The translations under genes and the position numbers were made by a program. DNA of 64,000 nt from Bacillus sp. IITD106 (GTDB taxonomy: Bacteria > Bacillota > Bacilli > Bacillales > Bacillaceae_C), in NCBI RefSeq assembly GCF_019459225.1, contig NZ_JAIAZY010000010.1:1-64000 (forward strand), written 5' to 3'. Position 1 is the first letter of the stretch, and the number at the start of each line of letters is the position of its first letter. Of the stretch, positions 17,635 to 26,910 are shown in pieces. The notes under the pieces were generated by a model, which made no database searches, was not told the origin of the DNA, and saw only the letters and a program-made list of their open reading frames with translations.

Positions 17635-17877
17635 ATGGGAATGCCGTTTGAATTAAATACGATGATAGTGACAAAAGGAAAGGAAAAAAGGGAGAAGGAT
17701 AATTTGTTCACGCTCGAAAAAAATGGTTACAGACTATACCCAATTGATATTCCTTTAGAGGTTCGTCATTCTTTAGAAAGTGATTATCGTGCTACGGCCA
17801 TCATTAAAAAAGTTGAATGGGAAAACGAAATGACCAAGATTTTATACCAACTGACTGCATTGCATTCTAGCAATTAA
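17635..17877 (+). CDS. ytmB: conserved protein YtmB (DUF2584)
   Basis: An 80-residue protein, the same length as the B. subtilis orthologue as I recall it. It begins MGMPFELNTMIVTKGKE and has the internal LEKNGYRLYPIDIPLEVR. Beta-rich, function unknown. The ATG at 17635 has GGGGG eight bases upstream; an ATG at 17614 lies before this site and is unlikely. Probably cotranscribed with ytmA (26 bases apart). Confidence 0.85.
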   Translation: MGMPFELNTMIVTKGKEKREKDNLFTLEKNGYRLYPIDIPLEVRHSLESDYRATAIIKKVEWENEMTKILYQLTALHSSN

Positions 17878-17900
17878 GTGTATCCACAAATTTTTCTTAA

Positions 17901-17930
17901 TTGACAATGTCAAGCTTATTACGCTATTAT
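17901..17930 (+). promoter_or_regulatory. sigma-A promoter of the SAM riboswitch/metK transcript
   Basis: TTGACA (17901-17906) and TATTAT (17925-17930), 18 bases apart. The RNA would start just before the riboswitch P1 stem at 17948. Confidence 0.75.
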
Positions 17931-17947
17931 TTTAGATTGAACGGATA

Positions 17948-18123
17948 CTCTTATCCTGAGATGGTGGAGGGTACAGGCCCTATGAAACCCAGCAACCTAC
18001 TGACAATTTGTTAGCAAGGTGCTAACCTGTTGCAGGGCAATTGCCTTGGGCGATAAGAGTGAAAGGCTCGAATGATAACAAAACCTTTCCTCATTGAAGA
18101 AATAGGGAAGGTTTTTATTTTTT
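17948..18123 (+). promoter_or_regulatory. SAM-I riboswitch (S-box) with terminator, controlling metK
   Basis: The P1 stem CTCTTATC (17948-17955) pairs with GATAAGAG (18052-18059). Inside are the S-box signatures GAGATGGTGGAGGG, GGCCCTATGAAACCCAGCAACC and AAGGTGCTAACC. The expression platform is the terminator AAAACCTTTCCT / AGGGAAGGTTTT followed by TATTTTTT (about 18080-18123). When SAM is abundant the aptamer forms and the terminator stops transcription before metK: end-product feedback. Confidence 0.96.
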
Positions 18124-18255
18124 AGGCGAATTGCGTGTTTTTAGATTTCATAGTTGTAAAGATGCCTTAATATCATTACGTAGTCGTTATCATCATGAAG
18201 GAATTGAGTACCGTTACTTATATAGGAAACCATACTGTTAAAAGGAGGAAACATC

Positions 18256-19455
18256 GTGTCTAAAACTCGCCATCTATTTACATCAGAATCTGTAACGGAA
18301 GGGCATCCTGATAAGATTTGTGATCAAATTTCGGATTCCATCCTAGATGCTATTTTATTAAATGATCCAAATGCACGTGTTGCATGTGAAACTTCTGTTA
18401 CGACAGGTCTTGTACTAGTTGCTGGAGAAATTACGACAACCACTTATGTGGATATTCCAAAGATTGTCAGAGATACAATAAAAGAAGTAGGATATACTCG
18501 CGCGAAATACGGATTTGACGCAGAAACTTGTGCAGTCATTACTTCAATAGACGAACAGTCACCTGATATTGCAGCAGGAGTTAACCAAGCTCTTGAAGCA
18601 AGAGAAGGTTCTATGTCAGAGGAAGAAATTGAAGCAATTGGAGCCGGAGATCAAGGTTTGATGTTCGGCTATGCATGCAATGAAACAAAAGAATTGATGC
18701 CACTTCCAATCTCACTCGCTCACAAGCTTTCCAGAAGGCTGTCAGAAGTACGGAAGGAAGAAGTATTGCCATATTTACGGCCAGACGGAAAAACGCAAGT
18801 GACAGTCGAGTACGATGAACATAATAATCCGGTTCGAATTGATACAATAGTTATTTCAACTCAGCATAATCCAGAAATTACGTTAGAACAAATTCAAAGT
18901 GATATTAAGGAATTTGTCATCACACCTGTTGTTCCTGCTGAATTGATTGACGAAGATACAAAGTACTTCATTAATCCAACAGGACGTTTTGTCATCGGAG
19001 GGCCACAAGGTGACGCTGGATTAACCGGCCGAAAAATTATTGTTGATACGTACGGTGGATATGCACGCCATGGCGGCGGTGCTTTCTCAGGTAAAGATCC
19101 AACGAAGGTTGACCGTTCAGCCGCTTATGCTGCTCGATATGTCGCAAAAAATATCGTTGCTTCAGGTCTTGCGGACCGTTGTGAAGTTCAGCTTGCCTAC
19201 GCAATTGGTGTTGCTCAGCCTGTTTCTATTTCAGTTGATACATTCGGAACCGGAAAAGTGTCGGAGGAAGTTTTTGTTGAAGCGATTAGACAAAACTTTG
19301 ATCTAAGACCAGCGGGGATTATCCGGATGCTCAATCTTCGCCGTCCAATTTACAAAAAGACAGCGGCTTACGGTCATTTTGGACGTACTGATTTAGACTT
19401 ACCTTGGGAAAGAACAGATAAAGCTGAAGCCATCAGAAAATCGGCACAGCAATAA
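18256..19455 (+). CDS. metK: S-adenosylmethionine synthetase
   Basis: A 399-residue enzyme making SAM from methionine and ATP. Family motifs are complete: [16 protein letters not shown] near 10-25 (first metal and ATP residues), [12 protein letters not shown] near 127-138 and [19 protein letters not shown] near 275-293 (phosphate-binding loop). The start is GTG with AAAGGAGG nine bases upstream. The SAM riboswitch in its leader gives direct feedback. A terminator follows. Confidence 0.98.
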   Translation: MSKTRHLFTSESVTEGHPDKICDQISDSILDAILLNDPNARVACETSVTTGLVLVAGEITTTTYVDIPKIVRDTIKEVGYTRAKYGFDAETCAVITSIDEQSPDIAAGVNQALEAREGSMSEEEIEAIGAGDQGLMFGYACNETKELMPLPISLAHKLSRRLSEVRKEEVLPYLRPDGKTQVTVEYDEHNNPVRIDTIVISTQHNPEITLEQIQSDIKEFVITPVVPAELIDEDTKYFINPTGRFVIGGPQGDAGLTGRKIIVDTYGGYARHGGGAFSGKDPTKVDRSAAYAARYVAKNIVASGLADRCEVQLAYAIGVAQPVSISVDTFGTGKVSEEVFVEAIRQNFDLRPAGIIRMLNLRRPIYKKTAAYGHFGRTDLDLPWERTDKAEAIRKSAQQ

Positions 19456-19474
19456 CAAAATAATGATGAAAAAT

Positions 19475-19504
19475 GGGCTGTATGAAAAATACGGCTCTTT
19501 TTTT
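19475..19504 (+). terminator. metK terminator
   Basis: Nine-pair stem GGGCTGTAT / ATACGGCTC with two G-T pairs and a 5-base loop, followed by seven T. Confidence 0.85.
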
Positions 19505-19610
19505 GTAAATATTACTGCCAAAATTGATAAAATAATGTTAGTATTAACAAGTATGTAACGCATTTATGCAACAATTGCGCTTGAAATATTTCAGAGTAGG
19601 TGACAAAGAA

Positions 19611-21500
19611 ATGTGTGGGTTTATCGGTTGCATTCATGATCAGGCTACGGAATACCGCGAATCTGATCAAGAATTATTTAAACAAATGAATCAAATCATC
19701 ACTCATCGTGGACCGGATGATGAAGGATATTTTACAGATGAACATATACAATTCGGTTTTCGCAGGCTGAGTATTATCGATATCGAAAGTGGTAAACAGC
19801 CATTATCATATGAAAATGAACGATACTGGATTATTTTTAATGGTGAAGTATATAACTTTGTAGAATTGCGTGAAGAACTTTTACAAGAAGGAGTCACGTT
19901 TGAAACAGCTTCAGATACTGAGGTTATCATCGCTTTATATAGCCAAATGAAAGAAAAAGCAGTTGAAAAGCTGCGTGGAATGTTTGCCTTTATGATTTGG
20001 GATAAAGAGAATCAGCAGCTGTTCGGTGCTAGAGACCCATTTGGTATTAAACCATTCTTTTATTTTGAAGAAAATGGTCGCACCTTCTTTGCTTCTGAGA
20101 AAAAGAGCATTTTGCTTGCAATGGAGAAAAACGAATTGAACCGTGACGCATTACAGCAATATATGACGTATCAATTCGTTCCAGAGCCAGATTCCATGAC
20201 AGTAGGGATAAAAAAGTTAGAACCGGGTCATTATTTTATTAAAAAAATTGGGGAGCCATTACAAATTTCTCGATATTGGAAGGCGCAGTTCCATCCAGTC
20301 TATAAATCTGAAAAAGAGTTTATTAAAGAAATTCAAGATGTATTATTTGATTCTGTTAATATTCATATGCGCAGTGATGTTCCCGTTGGCTCTTTCCTTT
20401 CAGGTGGTATTGATTCATCGATAATCGCATCGATTGCAAAACAATTTCATCCTAACATTAAAACATTCTCCGTCGGATTTGAACGCGATGGGTTTAGTGA
20501 AATTGATGTGGCGAAAGAAACGGCTGATAGGCTTGGAGTCGAAAATATTAGCTATGTGATCACTCCTGAGGAATACATGAAGGAACTTCCGAAAATTATG
20601 TGGTTTATGGACGATCCACTCGCTGATCCAGCATGTGTTCCTTTATATTTTGTAGCACGGGAAGCACGGAAGCATGTAACCGTCGTTCTTTCAGGAGAGG
20701 GAGCAGATGAGTTATTCGGTGGATATAATATTTATCGAGAACCACAATCATTGGAAATGTTTAATAAAATTCCTGCTGTCGGTAAATCGCTTCTTCGCGG
20801 TCTTGCAAAAGTATTGCCTGAAGGAGTAAAAGGAAAAAGCTTCATTGAACGTGGACTGACACCGATGGAAGAACGTTATATAGGAAATGCAAAAATGTAT
20901 TCAGAAGAAGAAAAAAGGAATTTGCTCAAATTTTATAATGAAAACATCGATTATCGTGATATAACGAGACCTTTATACGCTGACACAGTTGGGTATGATC
21001 CAGTAGATCAAATGCAATATATCGATATACACACATGGATGAGAGGGGATATTCTCCTGAAGGCGGATAAGATGACGATGGCTCATTCACTTGAGCTTAG
21101 AGTACCTTTTCTTGATAAAGAAGTATTCAATGTTGCAGCCAATATCCCAACTAGTTTGAAAACAGCGGAAGGTACGACGAAATACATCCTTCGGAAAGCG
21201 GCAGAAGGGATTGTTCCAGATCATGTATTGAATCGTAAAAAACTAGGATTCCCTGTTCCAATTCGCCACTGGCTGAAAAACGAGATGCACGATTGGGTAA
21301 AAAACCTTATTAAAGAAAGCGATACGGATCATATTATTAATAAGCAATATGTTCTGAATTTGCTTGAAGATCATTGCCAAGGCAAAATGGATTATAGCCG
21401 TAAAATTTGGACGGTTATCGTGTTCATGGTATGGCATTCGGTCTATATGGAAAATCAATACGACTTTCAAAATCAATATAAAACAGCCACCGCTCACTAA
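19611..21500 (+). CDS. asnB: asparagine synthase (glutamine-hydrolysing)
   Basis: A 629-residue enzyme making Asn from Asp, ATP and Gln. The N-terminal Ntn glutaminase begins MCGFIGC; Met removal would expose the catalytic Cys. RGPDDEG and FNGEVYNF are glutamine-site motifs. The synthetase domain holds the PP-loop SGGIDSS near 265 and SGEGADELFGGY near 363. The start at 19611 is required for an N-terminal Cys and has AGGTGA upstream; an ATG 45 bases earlier would bury it. Follows metK, as in B. subtilis. Confidence 0.96.
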   Translation: MCGFIGCIHDQATEYRESDQELFKQMNQIITHRGPDDEGYFTDEHIQFGFRRLSIIDIESGKQPLSYENERYWIIFNGEVYNFVELREELLQEGVTFETASDTEVIIALYSQMKEKAVEKLRGMFAFMIWDKENQQLFGARDPFGIKPFFYFEENGRTFFASEKKSILLAMEKNELNRDALQQYMTYQFVPEPDSMTVGIKKLEPGHYFIKKIGEPLQISRYWKAQFHPVYKSEKEFIKEIQDVLFDSVNIHMRSDVPVGSFLSGGIDSSIIASIAKQFHPNIKTFSVGFERDGFSEIDVAKETADRLGVENISYVITPEEYMKELPKIMWFMDDPLADPACVPLYFVAREARKHVTVVLSGEGADELFGGYNIYREPQSLEMFNKIPAVGKSLLRGLAKVLPEGVKGKSFIERGLTPMEERYIGNAKMYSEEEKRNLLKFYNENIDYRDITRPLYADTVGYDPVDQMQYIDIHTWMRGDILLKADKMTMAHSLELRVPFLDKEVFNVAANIPTSLKTAEGTTKYILRKAAEGIVPDHVLNRKKLGFPVPIRHWLKNEMHDWVKNLIKESDTDHIINKQYVLNLLEDHCQGKMDYSRKIWTVIVFMVWHSVYMENQYDFQNQYKTATAH

Positions 21501-21523
21501 AGTAGTATGTTAAAGCATACTTA

Positions 21524-22375
21524 CTAATAGGAATACGTGAGCGCTTGGCTGCCCATTTGCACCCAGGATTTTTCAAAATCTTTTATGGGTGCTTTTTTAT
21601 TTTTTTTGCCAGTTAACGGATCATTAAAATAGACAAATTGATCGTCATAGCCAGTAATTAGAACGGAATGCTCCTTCATCGTAATTCGGACTTTTCCGTC
21701 TTTCGTATGCCATATTTGAAAATATGAATCTTCTAACTCTCGGTATTGAGAATTAATAATAACCCAAACAGGCCGTCCATCCGAAAGAGGGATTTTTAAT
21801 TCATCGAAGGATTGTCCTGATAGATTAACCATTTTCTTGGGTAAATAATTTTCTGCAAGTTCCAAGATAGGTTCGTGATATACCCCAAGCCCCGGCTCAT
21901 TGAAAGTATACATATTGCCCACGAATCCTTTATGAGGATTGCCAAAATGGATTTCGCCGTTTTTGATCGTGCGTGGTGTCGGATCTCTTTTGATTTCTTC
22001 AGCAAGAGTCATCTTATCCACTTCAACCCCCGCGCTACCTAAAAGCATTGCCAATGTCGTTACTTCACAGCCACGCGGCAGCTCTGGGAATTGCTTAATA
22101 ACAGGAGCATCAATCAACACGTTATTCTCTATTTTAATAATGGCTGTTTTTTCTTTTTGTTCAGTTGATTTTGCAGCATGAATGCTTTGTAGAGATTCTT
22201 CCGTCTTTTCACTATACGTTCTGTCTATTCCATAAAAATAGATTGTGGCTCCAAAAACAATAATAGCCAGCAAGGAAAAGAAACCAGAAATGAATGTTTT
22301 TCTTTTAAATTTTACATATAGAAAAATGAATACACCGACGGCACATGCTATCGATATGAACTGCAGTGTTTCCAT
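21524..22375 (-). CDS. membrane-anchored C39-family peptidase (YvpB-like)
   Basis: A 283-residue protein with two N-terminal membrane segments (about 3-21 and 28-48), then an extracellular papain-like C39_2 domain. The predicted catalytic Cys is in LPRGCEVTTLAMLL near residue 103, the His in MKEHSVLITGYDD near 235 and the Asp/Asn in VYFNDPLTGK near 250. Related to B. subtilis YvpB. Substrate unknown. The ATG at 22375 has AAAGGTGA nine bases upstream; a TTG three codons before is too close to it. The last codons face asnB, 23 bases away. Confidence 0.85.
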   Translation of the reverse strand: METLQFISIACAVGVFIFLYVKFKRKTFISGFFSLLAIIVFGATIYFYGIDRTYSEKTEESLQSIHAAKSTEQKEKTAIIKIENNVLIDAPVIKQFPELPRGCEVTTLAMLLGSAGVEVDKMTLAEEIKRDPTPRTIKNGEIHFGNPHKGFVGNMYTFNEPGLGVYHEPILELAENYLPKKMVNLSGQSFDELKIPLSDGRPVWVIINSQYRELEDSYFQIWHTKDGKVRITMKEHSVLITGYDDQFVYFNDPLTGKKNKKAPIKDFEKSWVQMGSQALTYSY

Positions 22376-22462
22376 ATAAATCAATCACCTTTTAAGCATA
22401 ATGAACAGCTTATTACTAGAAAGTAACCTTCCTTTATTACATCGGAACATAATCATGTTTTT

Positions 22463-22981
22463 TCAATCTTTTTGTAGGGATTTGTAGTAAGCAGCTTTTT
22501 CTGCGTATTCTCTCGAAATTCGCTCCATATCTTTTATATCTTCAGCGTTTAATTCCCGTACGACCTTTGCTGGGCGTCCAAATGCGAGTGAATTTGGCGG
22601 GATGACTTTACCTTGGGGGACTAAGCTCCCGGCCCCGATAAAAGCACCTTCGCCAATTTCCGCTCCATCCAAAATAATGGAACCCATCCCAATTAATGCT
22701 TTCTTTCTTATTTTGCAGCTATGTAAAATAACCTGATGTCCAATTGTGACCTCATCTTCTAAAATGAGAGGATTTTCTGGACTTTGATGAAGGACTGAGT
22801 TATCTTGAATATTTACGTTTTCACCAATGATGGTTGGAGCGACATCGCCGCGAATGGAGCAATTGAACCACACACTTGAATTTGCCCCGATTTTGACATC
22901 TCCCGTAACCGTAGCATAATCAGCAATAAAAACAGAAGGATGGATGTCAGGATTTTTTCCTTTATAAGGGTAAATAGCCAA
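22463..22981 (-). CDS. ytoA: gamma-carbonic-anhydrase-like hexapeptide protein YtoA
   Basis: A 172-residue left-handed beta-helix protein. Hexapeptide repeats run from VFIADYATVTGDVKIG to GAGSLVPQG, then a C-terminal helix. IRGDVAPTIIGENVNIQDNSVLHQ and IGHQVILHSCKI supply the His residues used for metal binding in gamma carbonic anhydrases. Whether YtoA hydrates CO2 or acts on another substrate is not settled. Start is TTG with AAAGGG upstream. Probably its own transcript. Confidence 0.9.
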   Translation of the reverse strand: MAIYPYKGKNPDIHPSVFIADYATVTGDVKIGANSSVWFNCSIRGDVAPTIIGENVNIQDNSVLHQSPENPLILEDEVTIGHQVILHSCKIRKKALIGMGSIILDGAEIGEGAFIGAGSLVPQGKVIPPNSLAFGRPAKVVRELNAEDIKDMERISREYAEKAAYYKSLQKD

Positions 22982-23126
22982 AGAAAAACGCCCTTTCTAA
23001 ATTTTTCTATCTATAGTGTATCAAATTATTTACAATTATGTTGAAAACTCTTTTTGTTTGTCGAAAATATTTCAATTGTTTAAAAAGAAGGTAAAATATT
23101 TTTAACAAGTACATGAGGTGGTAAGG

Positions 23127-23939
23127 GTGCGAAAATGGGAAGCTTATCAAAATCCGAAGGGAGTTATCGTTATTGTCCATGGAGCAATGGAACATCATGG
23201 TCGCTATGGTTGGCTAGTTGAAAATTGGAGACTGAATGGTTTTCATGTCATTATGGGTGATTTGCCGGGGCAAGGGCTGACAACGAGATCCAGTCGAGGA
23301 CATGTGGATTCCTTTGACGAGTATATAAGAGAAGTTCATAATTGGGTAAGAGAGGCAGAAACATACGCATTGCCTATTTTTCTTCTCGGGCATAGTATGG
23401 GTGGTTTAACTGTGATTAGACTCTTGCAAAACATCAAAGTGAAAATTGAGGGGGTATTATTATCTTCTCCTTGCCTTGGGCTTGTCGAATATCCTCCAGT
23501 TCCAATCAACGCTTTAACGGTTGGATTGAATTGGATTTTGCCTGAATTAAAGGTAAACAGCCACTTGGAAATAGACTTAGTGACGAGAAATGATGATGTG
23601 AAAGTAAGGGCTCTAAATGATAGCCTCAACGTCACGAAAGTTTCGGTACGTTGGTATCGTGAACTTTTAAAGGCAATGAAAGCAGCCTTTACAAAACTTT
23701 CAAACTTTCCCGATGTGCCTCTATTGGTTCTACAAGGTGGGGATGATAAAATTGTGAATAAGCACGATGTAATCGATTGGTTTAATCAGGTGAAAATTTC
23801 GGAAAAGATTTATAAGGAATGGGAAAATTGTTATCATGAAATTTTTAACGAGCCTGAGAGAGAGCGTATCTTTGATTATGCCATAAGCTTTGTTGAGATA
23901 CAGCTGCGTCAAATAGGTTATAATATATATACTGAATAA
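23127..23939 (+). CDS. ytpA: monoacylglycerol-lipase-like phospholipase YtpA
   Basis: A 270-residue alpha/beta hydrolase close to B. subtilis YtpA, which is needed for the lysophospholipid antibiotic bacilysocin. HGAMEHHGRY is the oxyanion motif, LGHSMGGL near residue 90 holds the nucleophile, LQGGDDKIV the acid, and CYHEIFNEPER the catalytic His, the classical lysophospholipase/MGL ending. The GTG at 23127 follows GAGGTGG and gives an N-terminus like YtpA; a GTG nine bases earlier lies in that site. Pairs with ytpB downstream (29 bases). Confidence 0.9.
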   Translation: MRKWEAYQNPKGVIVIVHGAMEHHGRYGWLVENWRLNGFHVIMGDLPGQGLTTRSSRGHVDSFDEYIREVHNWVREAETYALPIFLLGHSMGGLTVIRLLQNIKVKIEGVLLSSPCLGLVEYPPVPINALTVGLNWILPELKVNSHLEIDLVTRNDDVKVRALNDSLNVTKVSVRWYRELLKAMKAAFTKLSNFPDVPLLVLQGGDDKIVNKHDVIDWFNQVKISEKIYKEWENCYHEIFNEPERERIFDYAISFVEIQLRQIGYNIYTE

Positions 23940-23968
23940 GCGAGCATTGATGATGAGGTGATTGGAAG

Positions 23969-25063
23969 ATGTCTTTGCCGTCGCATCCAATAGCGTTAAT
24001 GAATCAAGTTTATCGAAAAATAATGCCTGCCGTTCATGCTGAATTAGCATATTGGAAGGAGCGAGCGGCAGCAATTCCAGATATAGAATTAAGGCAACAA
24101 GCCCTCTCTAGCATTGAACATAAAACCTTTCACTGTGAGGGCGGAGCGATAATGGCGCTTACAGCTCATGAAGAGAAGCAATTGGCGGTAAAATTTATCG
24201 TTGCATATCAAACAATCAGCGATTATTTAGACAATCTTTGTGATCGAAGCACATCTCTTGATCCAAAGGATTTTGCCGCTTTGCACGAGTCGATGAAGGA
24301 TGCCTTGACTGTTGGGGAAGAGCCTAAACAATATTATCGTTTTAGAGCGGAAAGGGAAGATGGAGGTTATTTATCCGAGCTAGTGAAAACATGTCAAAAT
24401 GTTCTAGCGGACGTACCTCATTACGAGGCTGTAAAACCGTTTCTACTGGAATTATGTCAATATTACTGTGATTTGCAAATACATAAACATGTTTGTTGGG
24501 AAGAACGGGAAGATCGTTTAAAAGAATGGTTTGCCAAGTATAAGGATGTATTGCCTGAAATGGGTTGGCATGAATTTTCAGCTTGTTCAGGGTCCACTTT
24601 AGGAATCTTTTGTTTAATTTCGTATGCCTTGAGAAATGATTTTGAAGAAAAACATGCGGAAATGATTCGCGAAGGATATTTTCCTTATATACAAGGCTTA
24701 CATATTTTACTTGATTATTTTATTGATCAAGATGAGGACCGTGCGGGCGGAGACTTAAATTTTTGCTTTTATTATGAAGACGAAAACCAAATGTTAAATC
24801 GATTTATTCACTTTTTGGACGAAGCAGACAAGCATACGAAAAATTTGCCCGACAAGAAATTTCATCAGTTGATAAATCGCGGCCTTCTCGGAGTTTACTT
24901 ATCCGATCGAAAAGTCAACGAACAAAAGGATGTCAGGACACTTGCGAAAAAAATCATGAAGCATGGCGGAGTCACTAGTTATTTCTTTTATTGGAACGGT
25001 CGGCTCTATAGGAGACTTCAGCAGCTGGTAAGTGGATCTGGAAGGTTTTTGACGGCAAAATAA
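23969..25063 (+). CDS. ytpB: tetraprenyl-beta-curcumene synthase
   Basis: A 364-residue class IB (large-type) terpene synthase of the DUF2600 family. In B. subtilis YtpB cyclises a C35 prenyl diphosphate to tetraprenyl-beta-curcumene, the precursor of sporulene-type sesquarterpenes. The Asp-rich DYLDNLCD near 85-92 and the later DYFIDQDEDRAGGDLN near 248-263 fit metal/diphosphate binding. GAGGTGATT stands before the ATG. ytpA and ytpB are neighbours here as in B. subtilis, so a lipid-modifying pair is likely. Confidence 0.93.
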   Translation: MSLPSHPIALMNQVYRKIMPAVHAELAYWKERAAAIPDIELRQQALSSIEHKTFHCEGGAIMALTAHEEKQLAVKFIVAYQTISDYLDNLCDRSTSLDPKDFAALHESMKDALTVGEEPKQYYRFRAEREDGGYLSELVKTCQNVLADVPHYEAVKPFLLELCQYYCDLQIHKHVCWEEREDRLKEWFAKYKDVLPEMGWHEFSACSGSTLGIFCLISYALRNDFEEKHAEMIREGYFPYIQGLHILLDYFIDQDEDRAGGDLNFCFYYEDENQMLNRFIHFLDEADKHTKNLPDKKFHQLINRGLLGVYLSDRKVNEQKDVRTLAKKIMKHGGVTSYFFYWNGRLYRRLQQLVSGSGRFLTAK

Positions 25064-25140
25064 TAAGAAACAGTTAGACGGGAAGCACATTCTTTAAAGG
25101 TATCCACATAGTTCCAAATCTATAATTTCTCGGTAAATAG

Positions 25141-25174
25141 ATAAAAGGGCGCTTGGAAGAATGTATCCAAGCGC
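25141..25174 (-). terminator. terminator of the SDR oxidoreductase gene
   Basis: Perfect 8-bp stem GCGCTTGG / CCAAGCGC, followed on the minus strand by CCCTTTTAT. It lies six bases beyond the stop of the leftward gene. Confidence 0.8.
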
Positions 25175-25179
25175 TTCGT

Positions 25180-26061
25180 TCATAAAATATTTTGAAATGT
25201 TTTATCTAGTGTATCAAAAGAAAAGTTGAACCCTTCTTTTTCTAGTCTCTCTGGTATAACCCAACGACTTTTTAAGACTAATTCAGTTTCTGTTTTAATA
25301 ATAACTGCTCCTATTTCCAGCATCCATCTTGGTGCGGGTAAACCAAGCTTTACATTCATTGAATCCCTAAGTGACTTCATAAGCTCATAATTACTTACAG
25401 GATTGGGAGCGGAACAATTAAATACACCTTCAAGGTCATTTCTGTTATTGAGAAAAAGAACGATTTGAAAAAGATCTTCGATATGAATCCAACTAAATTT
25501 CTGCTTTCCATTTCCTTGTATGCCGCCCAACCCCAGCCTTACTAAATTTCGATAAGGTGTCATCACACCACCATCTTTACCTAATACGATTGCTGTTCTT
25601 AATGCTATTTTTCTTGTATTTGGCAAATGGAAACTGAAAAATTCCTTTTCCCAATTAGTAGCTACATCGACTGAAAATCCTGACCCTATCTCTCCACTTT
25701 CTTCGGTCATAGGTCTGTCTTCAGCATGTCGATAAATTGTTGCCGTACTTGAATTCATCCATACTTTAGGCGGATTTTTACATTGTAAAATACTTTCCCC
25801 AAGAATTCTTGTCGTTTGTATTCTTGAATTCATAATTTCTTTTTTGTTTTTTTCATTATATCTACAATTCACTGATTTCCCGGCAAGATTTACTAATAGG
25901 TCCGATCCTTCTAATGCTTCTACAATTGCCTGTCTATCGTCCCATTGAATATTGTGTTGTTGTCTTGAAATATTGATTACTTCGTAACCTAGTTGATGAA
26001 ATCTTTTCTTAAAGTATTGGCCGATAAAACCCGTTCCCCCAGCAATAATCACCTTTTTCAT
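25180..26061 (-). CDS. TIGR01777-family NAD-dependent epimerase/oxidoreductase
   Basis: An atypical SDR protein of 293 residues (YfhF-like; human SDR39U1 is in the same group). It opens with the nucleotide-binding MKKVIIAGGTGFIGQYF and LVNLAGKSVNCRY, then NSSTATIY where classical SDRs have the Ser/Tyr pair, FSWIHIEDL, and a C-terminal DUF1731 region (GLPAPRWMLEIGA, ELVLKSRWVIPERL). Substrate unknown. The ATG at 26061 has AGGGG six bases upstream; the ATG at 26067 touches that site. I recall this gene elsewhere (yfh region) in B. subtilis, so the position is unusual. Confidence 0.88.
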   Translation of the reverse strand: MKKVIIAGGTGFIGQYFKKRFHQLGYEVINISRQQHNIQWDDRQAIVEALEGSDLLVNLAGKSVNCRYNEKNKKEIMNSRIQTTRILGESILQCKNPPKVWMNSSTATIYRHAEDRPMTEESGEIGSGFSVDVATNWEKEFFSFHLPNTRKIALRTAIVLGKDGGVMTPYRNLVRLGLGGIQGNGKQKFSWIHIEDLFQIVLFLNNRNDLEGVFNCSAPNPVSNYELMKSLRDSMNVKLGLPAPRWMLEIGAVIIKTETELVLKSRWVIPERLEKEGFNFSFDTLDKTFQNIL

Positions 26062-26143
26062 ATTCATCCCCTCTCATAATTCGTGAAATGCTTCACAATA
26101 TTTATCTTGATTTTAACACAAAAAGTTTGAAAAAATACAATTA

Positions 26144-26171
26144 AATACCAATCTTAATGCCGATTGGTATT
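26144..26171. other. 10-bp palindrome between mnmM and the SDR gene
   Basis: AATACCAATC (26144-26153) and GATTGGTATT (26162-26171), perfect, eight bases apart. It could be the mnmM terminator (the following minus strand is T-rich but without a clean run) or an operator, since it lies 83 bases before the SDR start and resembles TetR-family sites. Confidence 0.5.
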
Positions 26172-26189
26172 CTTTCTAACATAAATAAC

Positions 26190-26771
26190 TTATTGTTTGC
26201 CTCTTTTTTCAATCGCTATAATAAAGGGAGGATTGTTCACTTGGTTAATGAAAGCATATTGCAAAACATGATACTTTTTTTGGTCTAAGCTTGAAGTGTA
26301 GCGAAGCAAAGCATCTCTTTCTAATTTTCCTCCATTATGACCATAATAAATAACGAGAACCACGACGCCTCCAGGAACCATAATCTTTAAAAGTTGATGA
26401 ACGGCGTATATAGTTGTTTCGGGTTTTGTAATAATGGATTTATCACCTTTTGGCAAATATCCTAAATTAAATATGGCATTTTTAATTCGGTGATGTTCAT
26501 CTTTCGGAATAACGTCTAATACATGTTCATGACCTGTATGAAAAAGGGTTGTACGATTTAACAATTTATTTGTCATGAGTAATTGCTTCGTTTCGTGAAC
26601 AGCCTCTTCCTGAATATCAAAACCGTATACTTTACCAGTATTGCCTACAAGATTGGCCAAAAAAAGCGTATCATGCCCATTTCCAATCGTCGCATCAATA
26701 ACAATATCACCAGGCTTCACGACCTTTTCAAGAACAGATCGTGCAAATGAAAGTATATTCTCCAAAGACAC
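26190..26771 (-). CDS. mnmM: tRNA 5-aminomethyl-2-thiouridine methyltransferase MnmM (YtqB)
   Basis: A 193-residue class I SAM methyltransferase, orthologous to B. subtilis YtqB, which makes the last methylation of mnm5s2U at tRNA position 34. Motif I is VIDATIGNGHDT near 24-35 and motif IV is FNLGYLPKGDKSI, the NPPY-like site of this family. The C-terminal NNPPFIIAIEKR is typical. The start taken is GTG 26771, nine bases after AGGAG; an upstream TTG abuts that site. The usual partner gene ytqA (radical SAM) is not beside it. Confidence 0.88.
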   Translation of the reverse strand: MSLENILSFARSVLEKVVKPGDIVIDATIGNGHDTLFLANLVGNTGKVYGFDIQEEAVHETKQLLMTNKLLNRTTLFHTGHEHVLDVIPKDEHHRIKNAIFNLGYLPKGDKSIITKPETTIYAVHQLLKIMVPGGVVVLVIYYGHNGGKLERDALLRYTSSLDQKKYHVLQYAFINQVNNPPFIIAIEKRGKQ

Positions 26772-26838
26772 TATTTCCAACTCCTAACTCAACATACAAA
26801 AAATTGTAACATAACCCTAAACAGAAGAGAACAAACTA

Positions 26839-26892
26839 AACCTGACCCTTTGGGGACAGTCCCTAAGGGGACGGGGCCAAAAGGGACAGGTT
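26839..26892. repeat. 54-bp palindromic repeat between mnmM and ytzC
   Basis: The ends AACCTGACCCTTTGG and CCAAAAGGGACAGGTT are near-perfect inverted repeats. Between them GGGGACAGTCCCTAAGGGGAC holds further small palindromes. It is much richer in G and C than its surroundings. I recall similar CCTGTCCCTTTGGGGACAG elements in many Firmicute genomes. Confidence 0.65.
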
Positions 26893-26910
26893 GAAAGGAG
26901 AGGATTGTTA

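Noticed and set aside
21501-21523. Terminator between asnB and the C39 peptidase gene
   Set aside because: GTATG/CATAC is short and no T run follows on either strand.
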